Below, piece after piece: positions 1 through 10,919 of a DNA stretch of 64,000 nt (the stretch's first letter is position 1; each line of letters opens with the position of its first letter). A model generated the notes under the pieces. It was not told the DNA's origin and searched no databases. It saw only the letters and a program-made list of their open reading frames with translations. The stretch comes from Boswellia sacra. Lineage: Eukaryota; Streptophyta; Magnoliopsida; Sapindales; Burseraceae. The stretch lies in NCBI GenBank assembly GCA_013180625.2, contig SNVD02014502.1, forward strand, positions 744,001-808,000, written 5' to 3'. Made by a program: the position numbers and the translations under genes.

Positions 1-906
1 TTACTTATTAAGGATAGTGATTTGCCACCAAAGTTTTACATGCCACACTTGGCCGAGTTTAGTAGAGAGGGCAATTCAAAGATGCACTTTGATGAAGGAG
101 CATATCTTAATGTATTTCATACTATCCTTGGAAGATGATGTGGTAGTATGATACCATGATTTGCCCAAGAGGGTCCGACAAGATTGGAAAGAATTATTCG
201 ATGGTTTATGGAGCAATATCATCATAATAACCAACTGGTGGTAACTTTAAGAGATTTAGAGATAACCCAACAAAAGCCTAATGAGACCTTTTCTAAATAC
301 TTGGTTCGTTGGAGGGCCAAAGCTATTAAAATGACCATAAAGCCTGCAGAAAAGGACCAGGTTCGTATAGTGATCAACAAGGCCTATTCTTTCATTAGAG
401 ATAGGCTTGCAGGCTTTCCAATCAAAACTTCTGAAGACTTGTATGATTCGTGTATCCAAATAAAAGATTTGAAGGCCAGGCAGAAGAGAAGCAATAATAA
501 CTTCCCTAGAAGAAGTCAATGATAGTATTATCAGGCTAGTGGGTCTAGCATGAAGAAAATTGAGGTGAAAGCAGTCACTCAATAAAGGAAGTTCAGTCGT
601 TTGGAAAGACCATTCTCGAAGATCTTTGTTAGGTTGAAAGCTAAAAGGGTTTTACAGTCAGTGCTACCAAGAAAGCTTCCAAATCCACTACCAAAGAATT
701 GGAGGCATCACGAAAAGTGTGAGTTCCATCAAGTGTCCCATTACAAGATCAATGATTGTACCTACCTTCGCCATGAGATCCAAGACTTGATTGACAAGGT
801 CAAATTCCCGATCTGGAGTTGGAAGAGCCCAACACAAGAAGTAATCGATTGCCTAACTACAGTCGGGTACTTTCTCTATCGACCAACATTACTGGGTCAG
901 ACTTGA
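1..906 (+). pseudogene. gag fragment of Tat/Ogre-type gypsy element
   Basis: An open stretch at 184-522 gives 112 residues with the retrotransposon gag core (YHHNNQLVVTLRDLE, then NETFSKYLVRW, then DRLAGFPI). Before it, 1-183 reads as gag in the same style but with stops. A second open stretch at 601-906 contains a zinc-knuckle-like KCEFHQVSHYKINDC region followed by LRHEIQDLIDKVKF, which is typical of the C-terminal part of Tat gag. The two parts are separated by stops, so no intact gag is made. Confidence 0.75.
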
Positions 907-1704
907 TCGAGGAGTAAGTCATAAACTTTTTTGAAGAAAATGGAGGATCAAGTAGGCCGAAAAAGCTAAAAGAAGTAGGAAGGTAAAAGAAGAGTCCACT
1001 AGAAAGGTGGCCACCAACAAAAAGCTTAAAGAAGAAGAGCCCAAAAAGATCATTGAGAAGGTAGAAGAAAAGCTTGTCCTTTTGACGGCCTAGATTTTCA
1101 CCAAAAAGTATGGATGGTCCAATATTATCGTAAAAGAGGTCAAATAAAGCTTGGAGCCTGAGTTATGTGCCTCAGTGATAATGAGAATAAGAAAGAAAAG
1201 GAAGAAAATGAGATGGTAGATGAAAGAGCATCTGTTAAAAAGGAATCTCTAATGAGTACCTTTGCCAAGAAGTAGATGGCTAGAAAAAAGGGTTAAAAGA
1301 AGTTGTCCATTGAATAAAATCGAGGTAAAAAAGGGGAAGTAAGCTGAGAGCATTGTAATAAGAGAAAGTTTACTTAAAATATGTAAAGAAATGAAAGTTA
1401 TAGAAATATGCAATGATATTCCTAAAGTCAAAACCTATCCAAATTTTTGGTCTGACTTTAGTAGTGATAAGAAAGACGAAGTGAGAGTTGAAAGAGAAAT
1501 ACATGAGGAAGAAACACTCAAAAAGGGGAGAGAGAATGTACAAGAAGTGACAAGGAGTGCTAGATTCTACTATAAGAGGGAGAAGAGAAAACTACTAGAG
1601 AAAGAGAAGACTATTGAGAAGGGCAAAAAAGTTGTTAAAGAAGGAGAAGAATACCAAGTGATTAAATAGTCAAAGAAAACTCAGGCAAATTCTAGCATTG
1701 AGAC
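907..1704 (+). other. Lys/Glu-rich spacer between gag and protease of the gypsy relic
   Basis: This purine-rich stretch is dominated by AAG, GAG and AAA codons in several frames. One open piece at 1391-1669 gives a charged, low-complexity peptide with no recognised domain. It probably represents the acidic/basic linker that Tat/Ogre elements have between gag and protease, now broken by stops. I see no independent gene here. Confidence 0.4.
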
Positions 1705-2013
1705 TTGTTGATCTCATCTCAAAATAATAGAAAAGCCATGGCGAAGGCTTTGACAGATGTGGAGATATCAATGGTTACCACTCCTAATGAGATGTTGACT
1801 GTCATGATTGAAAAAGAATCCAATAAGGTAAGTGAGAAGGGTGTGATTACCTTTATCGATGAGGATTTGTCTTTCAAATGGGAAAATCACAATAAGTCGT
1901 TGTTTATCACGATTTCTCCTTGCATAATAGTGGATGATGGGTCTGCTATTAACATTTTTCCTATGAAGATATTGCACAAGTTTAGAGTCGAAGAAGATGA
2001 CCTTGTCAAATGA
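1705..2013 (+). pseudogene. Retroviral-type aspartic protease fragment
   Basis: This 102-residue open stretch contains VITFIDEDL and, near its end, IIVDDGSAINIFPMKIL, which matches the plant Tat-type protease active-site region. The usual D-G-G-S is here D-D-G-S, so the glycine before S is kept but the residue between D and G has changed. It lies downstream of gag and upstream of RT, as expected. Stops on both sides break it from its neighbours. Confidence 0.7.
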
Positions 2014-2223
2014 TGATTAGGATTTATAATGTTTGGAAGAGAGGTGCTATAAGGATCTTTAAGGGTTAGTAAAAACTGGGTTGATTAAACTAGTGATCGA
2101 GCTCACGGTATTTGACTTTTCTGTCATCTTTGCTACTTGTTGGGCTAAGCATGGTTTCATCCGCTTGGTAGAGTTCCTTTTACTTTGCATCAAAAAATTT
2201 GATTCAATATGGACTAGGAGATT

Positions 2224-2916
2224 GTGACTATCCTTGTTACCTCAACCATTATACTTGTTGCTTTGAGTGTAAAGGTTAGAGAGATATCTTACATGGGTGG
2301 CTTTCATGTAACCATGATTAATGAAGTTAGTTTGATAATTGTTGAAATAATTAAGAAGCAATGGTACTTGCAAACAACTGGGCTTGTAAAGAATAGAAGT
2401 GGTTTGCGATCCCTTCCAATTTTCAAGAGACAAAACATTAGAATAGGTTTAAACTATATTCCCCATAAAAACGAAGATATTGAGCCCAAGAAGGGGAAAT
2501 TCATCAAGCTTGTGAAAGCCCAAAATAAAAAGTAAGTGGGAGCTACTGAGCCATTGGTTTACAATGGAATGTTGAAGCCTAGATTTGAGATTTTCGAAGA
2601 CATACTCCAGGTTAAAGGTGTCAAGGGTTATGACTTGACTAAGGAGATGGAAAGTATGAAGATCAAAGAAAAGAAGCCTCCGGAGCCACCAATGAACATG
2701 TCTATCAACCTTACTGCCTCTGTTGAAGAGGTGATCAAGGATGCCTGCTATGAGGATGTATTTATTCCTAACTTCTTTGAAGAAAAGGATATTGTATATG
2801 TTTCCAAATTTCATACAGTGAAAAATAACTTTGCTTATTTGTGTGATGCCTTTCATGATAGAACTTTACATGATAATTTACATTTCACTAGCATATTTGA
2901 CATATATGCCATTTAA
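2224..2916 (+). pseudogene. Protease-RT linker region of the gypsy relic
   Basis: Two consecutive open stretches (2224-2535 and 2536-2916) are separated by a single TAA in the same frame. The first contains a GGFHVTMINEVSLI-like piece and the second PLVYNGMLKPRFEIFEDIL. They occupy the variable region between protease and RT in Tat/Ogre polyproteins. No enzymatic motif is visible. They are part of the broken polyprotein, not a separate gene. Confidence 0.45.
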
Positions 2917-3565
2917 ACTCATGACATTAATTTTGGTATAATTGAAAAATCAAAGAACATATGCATTGTACTTGATACAACTCCTAAAGAGTCTGAGAGA
3001 TTTGAAAAATTACTAAAAAAACATGAAGAAGATTTCGCCTGGTCTTATGATGACATGGTTGAAATTGATAGAAGTATCGCAGAGCCTATGATTCTAACCT
3101 ATCCGCATATAAAACTAGTCAAGTAGAAGTTAAGAAGGTTGAGACCAAAATGGGCTCAAAAGATCAAAGAAGAAGTGTCCAAGTAAATTGATGCCAAGTT
3201 TTTAGATGTGGTAAACTACCCAGAATGGTTAGTGAACATCATGCTTATGCCAAAAAAGGATGGACGGGTCTGAATGCGTCTTGATTACCAAGACTTGATC
3301 AAAGCTTCATCAAAAGACGATTTTACTTTGCCTTACATAAATATGTTGGTAGATAGTGTTGTCGTCAATGTGATGTTCTCATTTGTAAATAGATTTTCTG
3401 GTTATAACCAGATTATGATGTCCAACGAAAATAGGATGAAAACAGCCTTTATTATAGAATAGGAAACTTATTGTTATAATATGATGCCCTTCGAGTTGAA
3501 GAATGCAGCAACAACCTATGAACGAATGACGATGACGTTATTCCATGACATGATACTTAAGACCA
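2917..3565 (+). pseudogene. Reverse transcriptase N-terminal half, gypsy type
   Basis: The plus-strand translation shows an EEDFAWSYDDMVEID entry region, then WLVNIMLMPKKDGRV, MRLDYQDLIKASSKDDF, FVNRFSGYNQIMM and MMPFELKNAATTYERMT. This is the order of fingers and palm motifs in Ty3/gypsy RT (normally RMCVDYRDLNKA, DGFSGYNQI, MPFGLKNAGATYQR). In-frame stops occur at several points, and the sequence stops before the catalytic Y-x-D-D, so the enzyme is dead. Confidence 0.8.
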
Positions 3566-5535
3566 ATAGCAAAACAAAGTCCAAGAACAAAGTTAATTAT
3601 GCAGACCCCATATGGCACGAAGCTGAGGAGTGATCGCATACTTGGCCTCTAAGGCTAGAAGCCGGGAATGAACCAAGTCAAAAATCTCATCAGTCACCTA
3701 ACGACAGGTCCGACGTCGCTGTTGATACATAGGATCATTCCTTTCATACCAAAGAGAATAAACCGTTGCAGAGAAGACCAAACGTGCAAGGATATGTCCA
3801 AAATTCTTCCTGCCCTAGAGATGCAGAGAAGCCCATTATAGTAAGGACGTCCAACAAAAGGATGGCCAAACAACGAGAGTCTTAGCTGAAATCTCCCCCC
3901 AAACAGAAGATGAGAAAGGACAGCTAAAGAAAAGTTGGTCATGGATCTCATTGGCTGAAACACAGAGAACACAGCTTGAAGATTGTAAGATACCATGACG
4001 TTGTCAGCTTGAACACAGCTAAAGAAAAGATACCACGACAGCTTCATCACTACACAACAAGGCACATGTCAGCATGTTGAGTAGGCGCATACCTACTCTC
4101 AGGATTCTACACTGGAAAAATACAACCATTTTACTACTATAGTTCACCTATATAAACATTTATGGTATTTAGTATCAAACACTGAAGACATACGAGGAAT
4201 TGGTGGAGTAAACTAAAAACTAATTCTTAAACACTTTGTCTAAGTTGAGGTTTCCTCTAAAAAAACCTTGATAAATAAGTTTTTTTAAGGATTAAGCTTT
4301 GGAAGTAAAGTAATTACCCTTGAAAAGGGTGTAGAATTGAAGGCTTAATTCCTTAATTCCTTTCTAAGTTTTCTTAATTGTTTTATTAGTAGCATGTTTA
4401 GGTTTGTTGCCATGTTTAGAAGCATGTTTAAGAGTAATGTTTAGTTTAGTATTTAATTGCTTTTGTTGCCATGTTTAGTTAGTAATTAGTTAATCAATTG
4501 TTTAGTCATTTAGTTAGTTAATTAGTTCATTAGTTAGCTTGTTAGTTAATTATGATTAGGTTAATATTAGTTAGGCGATGCATTTTTTGTTTAGTAATGA
4601 ATAATTAACACTGGTCATGATTATGTCTCGATAATGGTTAATGTTTAATTGTTATGATGTTTGAGTGTCTAGAGTTAAGATGATAATGAATGAATGATTA
4701 TGATATCTAGTTTAACTTCTTGTTAGAATTAAATGTTAAGAGAGTTTCTCTTTATGTTGTAAGACTACAAATAAATATTGCTTACTAAGTTAGCAATTAA
4801 AAATATAGCTTTTGGCTATGAACAAGCATGCACTTTTTCTCGATTTAGCAGAGGCGCACGCCTCTTTCAAGAAGAGACACACACCCATTTGTGGCCAAGC
4901 TATAAATTTTCTCTTTTTTCATTTGTTTCCCTTATGTATTTCTAGTTCAAAAATGAAATATTTGTCCCTCTATTTGCTTTGAAATGCACAATTAAAGTAT
5001 TTATATGAGTCTTTCCATGCCATGCATGACGTGATGACTTTTGATTGGTTCAAACAAATTATCTTTATCTTGGTGATCAAATTTTTTTTCTTTGCATGAA
5101 TTATAGTGTTAGTTACATCCCTTTATAACTATAATTGTACATTCTTATCATCTGCTTTTATGCAATTGTTATGACCTCATCCCCAAAAATCCCAATATTT
5201 GAAAGGTAATGCAACTCTATTCTCCTCTTTCTTTCTATGAATGTTTATAAAACCTGATTATATGCAAAATGAATTTAGAATCAAGATGGATAAAATTGAT
5301 GACTTAGAAAATCTCAACCCAGTAAACCCTAGTGGAGGCTAGACGAACTAAAGTTCTGTACCTAACTTTCCAAACCCAGCTCTGAAGGGGTGATGGGTAG
5401 TTAGGTTCAAAAGCAAGGGATCGGCTATCATCACTTATATTTTTCCTGCAGTTAATTACCTAGGTGGTGACTCTATTTCATTTCTCCAGACCTTACCTCT
5501 ATAGCTTGGTCCGATGACCCTCTGAGTCTTCTCAC
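3566..5535 (+). repeat. LTR-like non-coding DNA of the gypsy relic
   Basis: No credible gene. A CTATATAAAC TATA-like box lies near 4148, followed by GAAGACATACGAGG and a pyrimidine/purine-alternating leader. The right end (about 5455-5500) reads TAGGTGGTGACTCTATTTCA, which resembles the conserved 3' end of Tat/Ogre LTRs. Runs of AGTTAGTTAATTAG occur at 4490-4550. I take this as a rearranged 3' LTR of the upstream element. Exact LTR borders and a target duplication are not visible. Confidence 0.4.
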
Positions 5536-5540
5536 AAAAC

Positions 5541-6100
5541 TCAGAAAAGCAGTGCCAAGGTTGTTGTGACTCTGATGGGATGGAAGCCCTGTCCAGAAAT
5601 ATCCATTTGAAATAAATTCCAACTTTTGTTAACTATAAAGGAAATTAGCACTGGAAATGTAATCATCTTTGCAACAGATACAAAAGTCTCTTTGTAATTC
5701 TCGTTATATGTCTGAGTATAACCTTTAGCAGCCAATCTCGCCTTGTGTCTCTTTATGCTTCCATCACCTTGTACTTAATTTTATATATCCTAGGGTAACC
5801 AACAATTTTTTTCTAGGTGGCAATTTGACAAGCTCCCATGTATTATTATCATCAAGTGCGCGAAGTTCTTTGTACATAGCTTTTCTCCAGGTTAAATTAG
5901 GGTTAGCTCCTTTAAACATTTTTGTCTCTTGATTGCTAGACAATGAAGTAAGAAAAGCTGCATAAGAAGCATTAACATTTGCATAAGTCAGAAAATTCTG
6001 CCATGGATATGAAACTACATGATAATAAAGAAATCTTCTTTCAAGTGGCTGAGTCTATTTGCTTGTTCTTCATAAAGGCTATTGATATATAGGCAACCTA
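5541..6100 (-). pseudogene. Copia reverse transcriptase N-terminal fragment
   Basis: On the minus strand this reads FKGANPNLTWRKAMYKEL, then NNTWELVKLP, and after broken frames AAKGYTQTYNENYKETFVSV and WNLFQMDISG. These match the start of copia RT (normally W..AM..E, TWELV.LP, LVAKGYTQ..G.DY.ETF.PV, W.L.Q.DVKNAFL). The alignment is lost just after the D-V-K-N-A-F-L position, before the catalytic Y-V-D-D. It is truncated and non-functional. Confidence 0.75.
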
Positions 6101-6439
6101 CCACTTGTTATTTATGAAGATGTAATATCTGAGTTTTCAGCTTTATCAACTTGTTGAGCATCTTTCTTTGAATAAGATGTGTTGTCATTTGTAATAGTAG
6201 GTAAAGATACAACATCAAATAAAAACTCCCTTTGAGATTGATCTCTAATATGATCTTCTCATTGACAGACAGTTTTGTGCCTTAACAAATTGAACATCTC
6301 ATGAAATAACTACCTTTTTAGTTGCAACATTATAACAAATCTAACCCTTTTTTATTGATGAGTACCTAAAAAAACACACATGGAGTTGCCTTAGGATTCA
6401 ACTTATCATGGTCTATAGTTTGGTTATAAACTTAACAAG

Positions 6440-7190
6440 TATAACCAAACACATGAAGATTTAAAATATCAGGTTTCTGATTTTTAGAATTTCCAAAGGA
6501 GATTGAAAATCAAGAACTCGACTAGGAAGTCGATTAATCAAATATGTCACAGTCAGAACCCCATGCGACCAATACTTCTTTGGAACATTCATTTGAAACA
6601 TAAGAGCATTTATTGTTTCAAGAATAGGTCTATTTTTCCTCTCGGCCACACCAATCCATTGATGTATTCAGTTCATTGTCAGACCTAAATATTTTAATCC
6701 TAAAATCAAACTAATTAATCACCATGTCATGAAATTCATTAAAAATAAAACTCACTTCACTTTTTGATTTCAACAAGTATCCATGTAACACTAGATTTAT
6801 CATCAATAAATAAAATAAAATAAAATATCTATATCCATCATATCAATTAATAGATGCAAGACCTCACAAATCAGAATGAATTAATTCAAATGGCTTAGAA
6901 GACACTTATAAAGATTTATTAAAAGGTAAATGAGACTATTTTGAAAATTGACAAATGTTACAATCACTGAAATCAATAGACATAGAAGGAAAAAGGCAAG
7001 AAAAAATTTGATGTGATGGGTACCCAAGTCGTTTATGCAAAGTACGACTCTCTTTAAAAAATTTTAAATAACAAGCTTCATAAGTTGGATTTAGCCAATA
7101 CAAACCATGTGAATAAATTCCTTCACCAATCGTTTCCTTCATTTTTTTGCTCCTAAAAGGTAACAGATGATAGAAAAAAAATAACATCAT
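6440..7190 (-). pseudogene. Copia GAG-pre-integrase and integrase fragments
   Basis: The 6936-7190 stretch has LHKRLGYPSHQIF and a downstream CNICQFSK, the H-x-R-L-G-H/P and C-x2-C part of the zinc-binding GAG-pre-integrase domain. The 6461-6649 stretch has AERKNRPILETINALMFQ and KKYWSHGVLTVTYLINRLPS, the C-terminal part of copia integrase (normally ER-KNRH-LLE...PK.YW..A...A.YLINR.PS). The central DDE portion between them is largely deleted or scrambled. Confidence 0.75.
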
Positions 7191-7289
7191 AATTCAATGA
7201 TCTAGTAATTTTTCCAACTGATAAAGCTGAGTAAAGAAAGAGAGAACCATAAGTACATTTGATGAGGATTTTGTTGAAAAAAATTTACT

Positions 7290-7687
7290 TATCCTTTTCT
7301 AGACACAGGGACTGTGGTTCCATTAGCAATTGAAACTTCACACATATTTTTTTTTAGGAATAAATTCATGCACAAGATCAGAATTATTTGCCATGTGCTA
7401 TGTGGCTCTGAAATCAATAATCCATGAATTTGAATTACAAGCAAAAGAGAAAAAAGCTTGTAAGTTACTTGAAGCATGAGTAAAGTTTGATTGAGAAGAC
7501 TCATACAACATAGACTTACTAATTTGTTGAAGAATTTGAGTCAAATTGATTCATTGAGATTGAGGATTCTGCAGTGACAACATATTATTTTTCATTTTTG
7601 TCGAAGCTTGGCTTCAGATATAGATGCGACACTTCCAACACCTATCTTTGGTATGTATATTTTTTCCATAATGGTCATAATGGTAAG
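7290..7687 (-). pseudogene. Copia zinc knuckle and protease region
   Basis: Next to the insertion point, 7610-7687 reads HYDHYGKNIHTKDRCWK on the minus strand, a degraded CCHC zinc knuckle (normally C-x2-C-x4-H-T-K-D-x-C-W-K). Downstream, 7289-7504 contains broken frames around the protease region (SIANGTTVPV and a WIIDF-like piece). No intact active site is visible. Confidence 0.6.
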
Positions 7688-8880
7688 TGATAAACGCATG
7701 AAAATACACTCTTAAACATAAATAATTAATGCTAATTGGCCAATCCTATATAAAGTTGAAGAACAATCATAAGCCCAAATCCAACATTTGGTGGGCCAAA
7801 ATTGAGACACAACGTAACTAAACTACAACTGCTACTCAGCCCAACTCATCTTCAGTATCTTGATTATATCTCATAGAAGACGTCTCCAAGTTGCATAAAT
7901 CTGGTGGCTATGGAAAAATAAGACAAAAAGCTACAATTCTTATGTTTTCAGGAAGCCTAGCTCAATGGTTTCAATAGCCAAAAATGTGTTGCAAGTTGGT
8001 GGAAGGGTTGGTGGCCAAAAATGTGGAAGATTTGGTTCACACTAGAATCGTTCTATTTAATTGCCTATATAAGGACACCTTGAGGAACAAAATAGAGGAT
8101 GAAGAAAATCCATTGGATTCTATTGTATCATTGTATCTTACAATTCTCTTTTGTATTTTCTCTCTAGAAAGGTGAGAATGGTTTGTAAGTTACGCTAGAG
8201 TTCTTAGTAAAGGTAGAGATGAACTTGTAAGTATAGTTTATCTATTGCTCTACTTTGATTCTTCCTCAAGGGCTATAAAGTTTATAAGTTTGTTTATATG
8301 CTAAACTCTTTCTCATCTTGTATTTCTCTTTAATCTAGAAATTATAATTCTCAATTTCATTTAAATTCAGTCATGCTTTCTTTACATGATTCGTGTTGAA
8401 TTATAATTGTTACTGGTAATTTTGTTTTATGAGTTGTTCTTTTATTACAATTTTGTCAATTGATATATTATCTATCTTGAATAACTTGTAAGGATGAATA
8501 TTGTTGGTGAATATTGCTTGTAAAGAGTTTATGCATATCAAATACATGCGTTTATCAATTATATTTTACGATACATATTTTTCAATTGATTGTTTGGGAT
8601 GTGAAATTTTTAATTGAGTTATAATTGTTGAATCAAAGTAGGGATTAGATTTACAAAATATATAAGTGATTCTCGACGCCTCACCTCTTAATTATCATCG
8701 ATTTCTTTCAATTGCTATGCATTGTAGTCTCTCTATAACAAATAACTTCAAGATTAAATTTTATGTCTTTATTATCTTTTTAGTATTTTTGTTCTACTAA
8801 CCTCTTTTGTCAAAAGCTTCCTCGTAGGATCGACACCTCAACCTATATTGCAATAGCCGCAATATATTTTTAGCATCTCT
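7688..8880. mobile_element. Insertion in the copia element, probably a solo LTR or LARD-type LTR
   Basis: This segment interrupts the copia gag between its Lys-rich tail (right side, about 8895) and the zinc knuckle (left side, 7687). It begins TGATAAACGCATG (7688-7700). The reverse complement of that 13-mer occurs at 8545-8557 (CATGCGTTTATCA), so 7688-8557 has long TG...CA inverted ends. A TATATAAGGACACC box lies near 8066. From about 8830 the text GGATCGACACCTCAACCTATATTGCAATAG resembles gypsy LTR ends. No target duplication was found. Confidence 0.5.
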
Positions 8881-9006
8881 TTTTTTTTTTTTGGCCCCAA
8901 AAAATTATTCTTCCAATTCTTCTTTTTTTTACCAAAATTTTCAGCCACAAGTACATGTGATTTAGATCATTTAGGATTGTTTTTTTGGATCAATATTCAT
9001 GGTCTT

Positions 9007-9711
9007 TCAACATGTTTCTTCTCTTTGGATTGCGGTGCAAACACTTGTAAGACTTGGAAGTGTAGAATTCATGAGAATATTACTTATCAAGTTCTCATAT
9101 TTTGGTTTCAAACTACTAAGCAAAGAAAAAATTTTATCTTCTTTAGCTCTTTGAAGCAAGATCTTAAGATCAGAGGTATGGGGACGATACATGTTTAGTT
9201 CTTCCCATAATTTTTTAGGATATCCCAAGTGCTCACTGAAATTTTTTTCTCCTTGTTTAGTAATAGCAATCTCACATTTTAATTTAAAGATACGCGCAAT
9301 ATTATTACTATCACCATCTAACTCAAACACATAATCCCATCACTCCTTTTCAAAGTTAGAAAAAAGTAAATATTTCTGCAATATAAGGCTCCATAGAATT
9401 AAAAAGCCAAGATCTAACTGTCTGATCATCAGTATCCCAATCCTCATAGTTTGAATCTTCAGCATCTAGACACTCAGTTATTCCATAAATAAAACCTAAT
9501 TTTTTCTTTCCACCGAAAGATAAAGTAATAGCCTTTGACCAAAGAACAAAATTTTATTTCCATTCAAAAGCATAGATGAAAGTTTCCAATTAGGATTCAA
9601 ATCCATTTCAGCCATAAAACATGCAGTCAAAAAGAAAAAAACACACGAGTGTTGCCTTAAAAAACAATCTGTTGACTTCAAGAATAAGCAGACTTGGAGA
9701 AACTCCAACAC
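9007..9711 (-). pseudogene. Copia gag (UBN2-like) fragment
   Basis: The minus-strand translation gives a degenerate N-terminal part (9496-9711) and a clearer 107-residue part (9007-9330) with FKLKCEIAITKQGEKNFSEH, ELNMYRPHTSD and KIFSLLSSLKPKYENLISNI. The F-L-x-x-L-x-P-x-Y-E-x-x-R/L-x-x-I pattern is the plant copia gag (UBN2/DUF4219-type) signature. Frameshifts lie between the two parts. Confidence 0.7.
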
Positions 9712-9727
9712 TCTTGCTCTGATGCTG

Positions 9728-10158
9728 TGAAGAAACTAAAGTAAACAAATTAATTTAAACAAACCATCATCAGATCAAAACACATAAAATTATGTGCTTT
9801 AGCTACTAAAATTATAGCCTACTTGCACGAGAAAAGAGGAGATATTTTTTTCTCTTATTAATTCTGTCTAATATAGTGCAAAAGAATAGAATAAAAGGTG
9901 ATTACTTGCACGAGAGAAGAGGCGATATTTTTTTCTTTTATTAATTCTGTCTAACAGAGTACAAGAGAATAGAATAAAAGGTAATTACATGTTTAAATTA
10001 TGGAAGGGAATCACAATCAAGTTCTGGTTATATGAGGAAATTACAATATTGTAGAATAGGAAATATACCAAATCAGCCAAATCAATAACCAGCAGTGTAA
10101 ATATTCCTTCTTAGCATAAATATTCTTCTTCTTTACCAACAAACCTATTTCCTTATCA
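9728..10158 (-). repeat. 5' LTR of the copia element
   Basis: The interval reads TGATAAGG...TTTCTTCA on the minus strand (TG...CA ends) and is followed directly by the PBS-like CAGCATCAGAGC. It contains a diverged tandem duplication of about 82 bp (about 9821-9902 and 9903-9987) that includes a TTAATAAGAG/TTAATAAAAG polyadenylation-like segment. The LTR length, about 430 bp, is typical for copia. Confidence 0.65.
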
Positions 10159-10496
10159 TTTGGTATCTGAGCTTGGTCGGTCCCTTCTTGTACTAATTAT
10201 CCCTTATTTTTTGTTCAACCCATACCCTAAATTTCCTACCACCATCACTTAACTTTAACCTATTTATATACTCATCTCCCATCATTCATTAAAAAAAAAA
10301 ATCAGCCATTATTACTGTTCACCGTATAGTTACTGTTCACAACCAAAATCACTATTCATCGAAGTCACGGTTCATGTCAAAGTTAGTATTCGTCACCACC
10401 ACCATCAAAATCTCCTCATCATGATCTACAATTTGTCCTTCAACAACAACTTCAAATTCTCACTAGAAATGTGTCAAAATATCATCCAAAGTTTCA

Positions 10497-10919
10497 TTGC
10501 ATAGTTCTCCTAAGTCCCCAAATATGGCCAATAACCTTCACCATAATTTAGCCTCAATCCAACAACCTGAAACATTTCAACAAATACTCTCAATGATGCA
10601 AACCTTAGAAATTAGGATGAACCTTAGGATAGACCTTAGGATGCATGTTTTGGAAATTAGAATGGATGCCATGGAAAATAGGATCGCAGAATTACTAGAA
10701 ACCATGAAAACCATACAAGCTTCCTTTCTCACAAAACAAGACCCTCAAATTGAGTCATCTACCAAACATGGAGATCAAGATGATAAAGGGATTTTGGGTA
10801 CAACTCATAAGAACCATGAGGATGAATGTGATGATCTAGTGAAGATGACGAAGCAAGTGAGATTAATCTTGAAGATGGGCATGAATCTAAAGATGATATT
10901 GAAATCGTGGGCAAGATGA
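10497..10919 (+). pseudogene. gag-like N-terminal open reading frame
   Basis: The 140-residue frame has a Met/Leu heptad-like stretch (LEIRMNLRIDLRMHVLEIRM) that would form a coiled coil, then an acidic tail. Position just downstream of a PBS and the coiled-coil composition resemble the N-terminal part of plant gypsy/copia gag proteins, but I see no conserved gag domain. A second frame at 10907-11233 overlaps its end and may be the continuation after a frameshift. Confidence 0.4.

Larger units (their letters stand above)
1..3565 (+). mobile_element. Decayed Ty3/gypsy (Tat/Ogre-type) LTR retrotransposon, internal region
   Basis: Fragments of gag, protease and reverse transcriptase occur in the canonical gag-PR-RT order on the plus strand, broken by many stops and frameshifts. 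The gag style (a QKPNETFSKYLVRWRAKA stretch followed by a C-x-FHQ...C zinc-knuckle region ending in an IQDLID-like motif) is that of plant Tat/Ogre gypsy elements. RNase H and integrase are missing, so the element was truncated after RT. The left edge is cut by the window. It is an old, immobile relic. Confidence 0.8.
5540..10158 (-). mobile_element. Decayed Ty1/copia retrotransposon with 5' LTR and a nested insertion
   Basis: Reading right to left, the order is LTR (9728-10158), a PBS-like CAGCATCAGAGC, gag, zinc knuckle, protease region, GAG-pre-integrase, integrase, RT. This gag-PR-INT-RT order defines Ty1/copia. All domains carry stops and frameshifts. The 3' end (RNase H, 3' LTR) is missing to the left of about 5540. 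A separate insertion (7688 to about 8880) splits gag from the zinc knuckle. Confidence 0.85.

Noticed and set aside
3694..4065. 123-codon minus-strand frame as a gene
   Set aside because: It lies in LTR-like DNA with a TATA box on the other strand, has no domain and an unusual composition. Treated as a chance frame.
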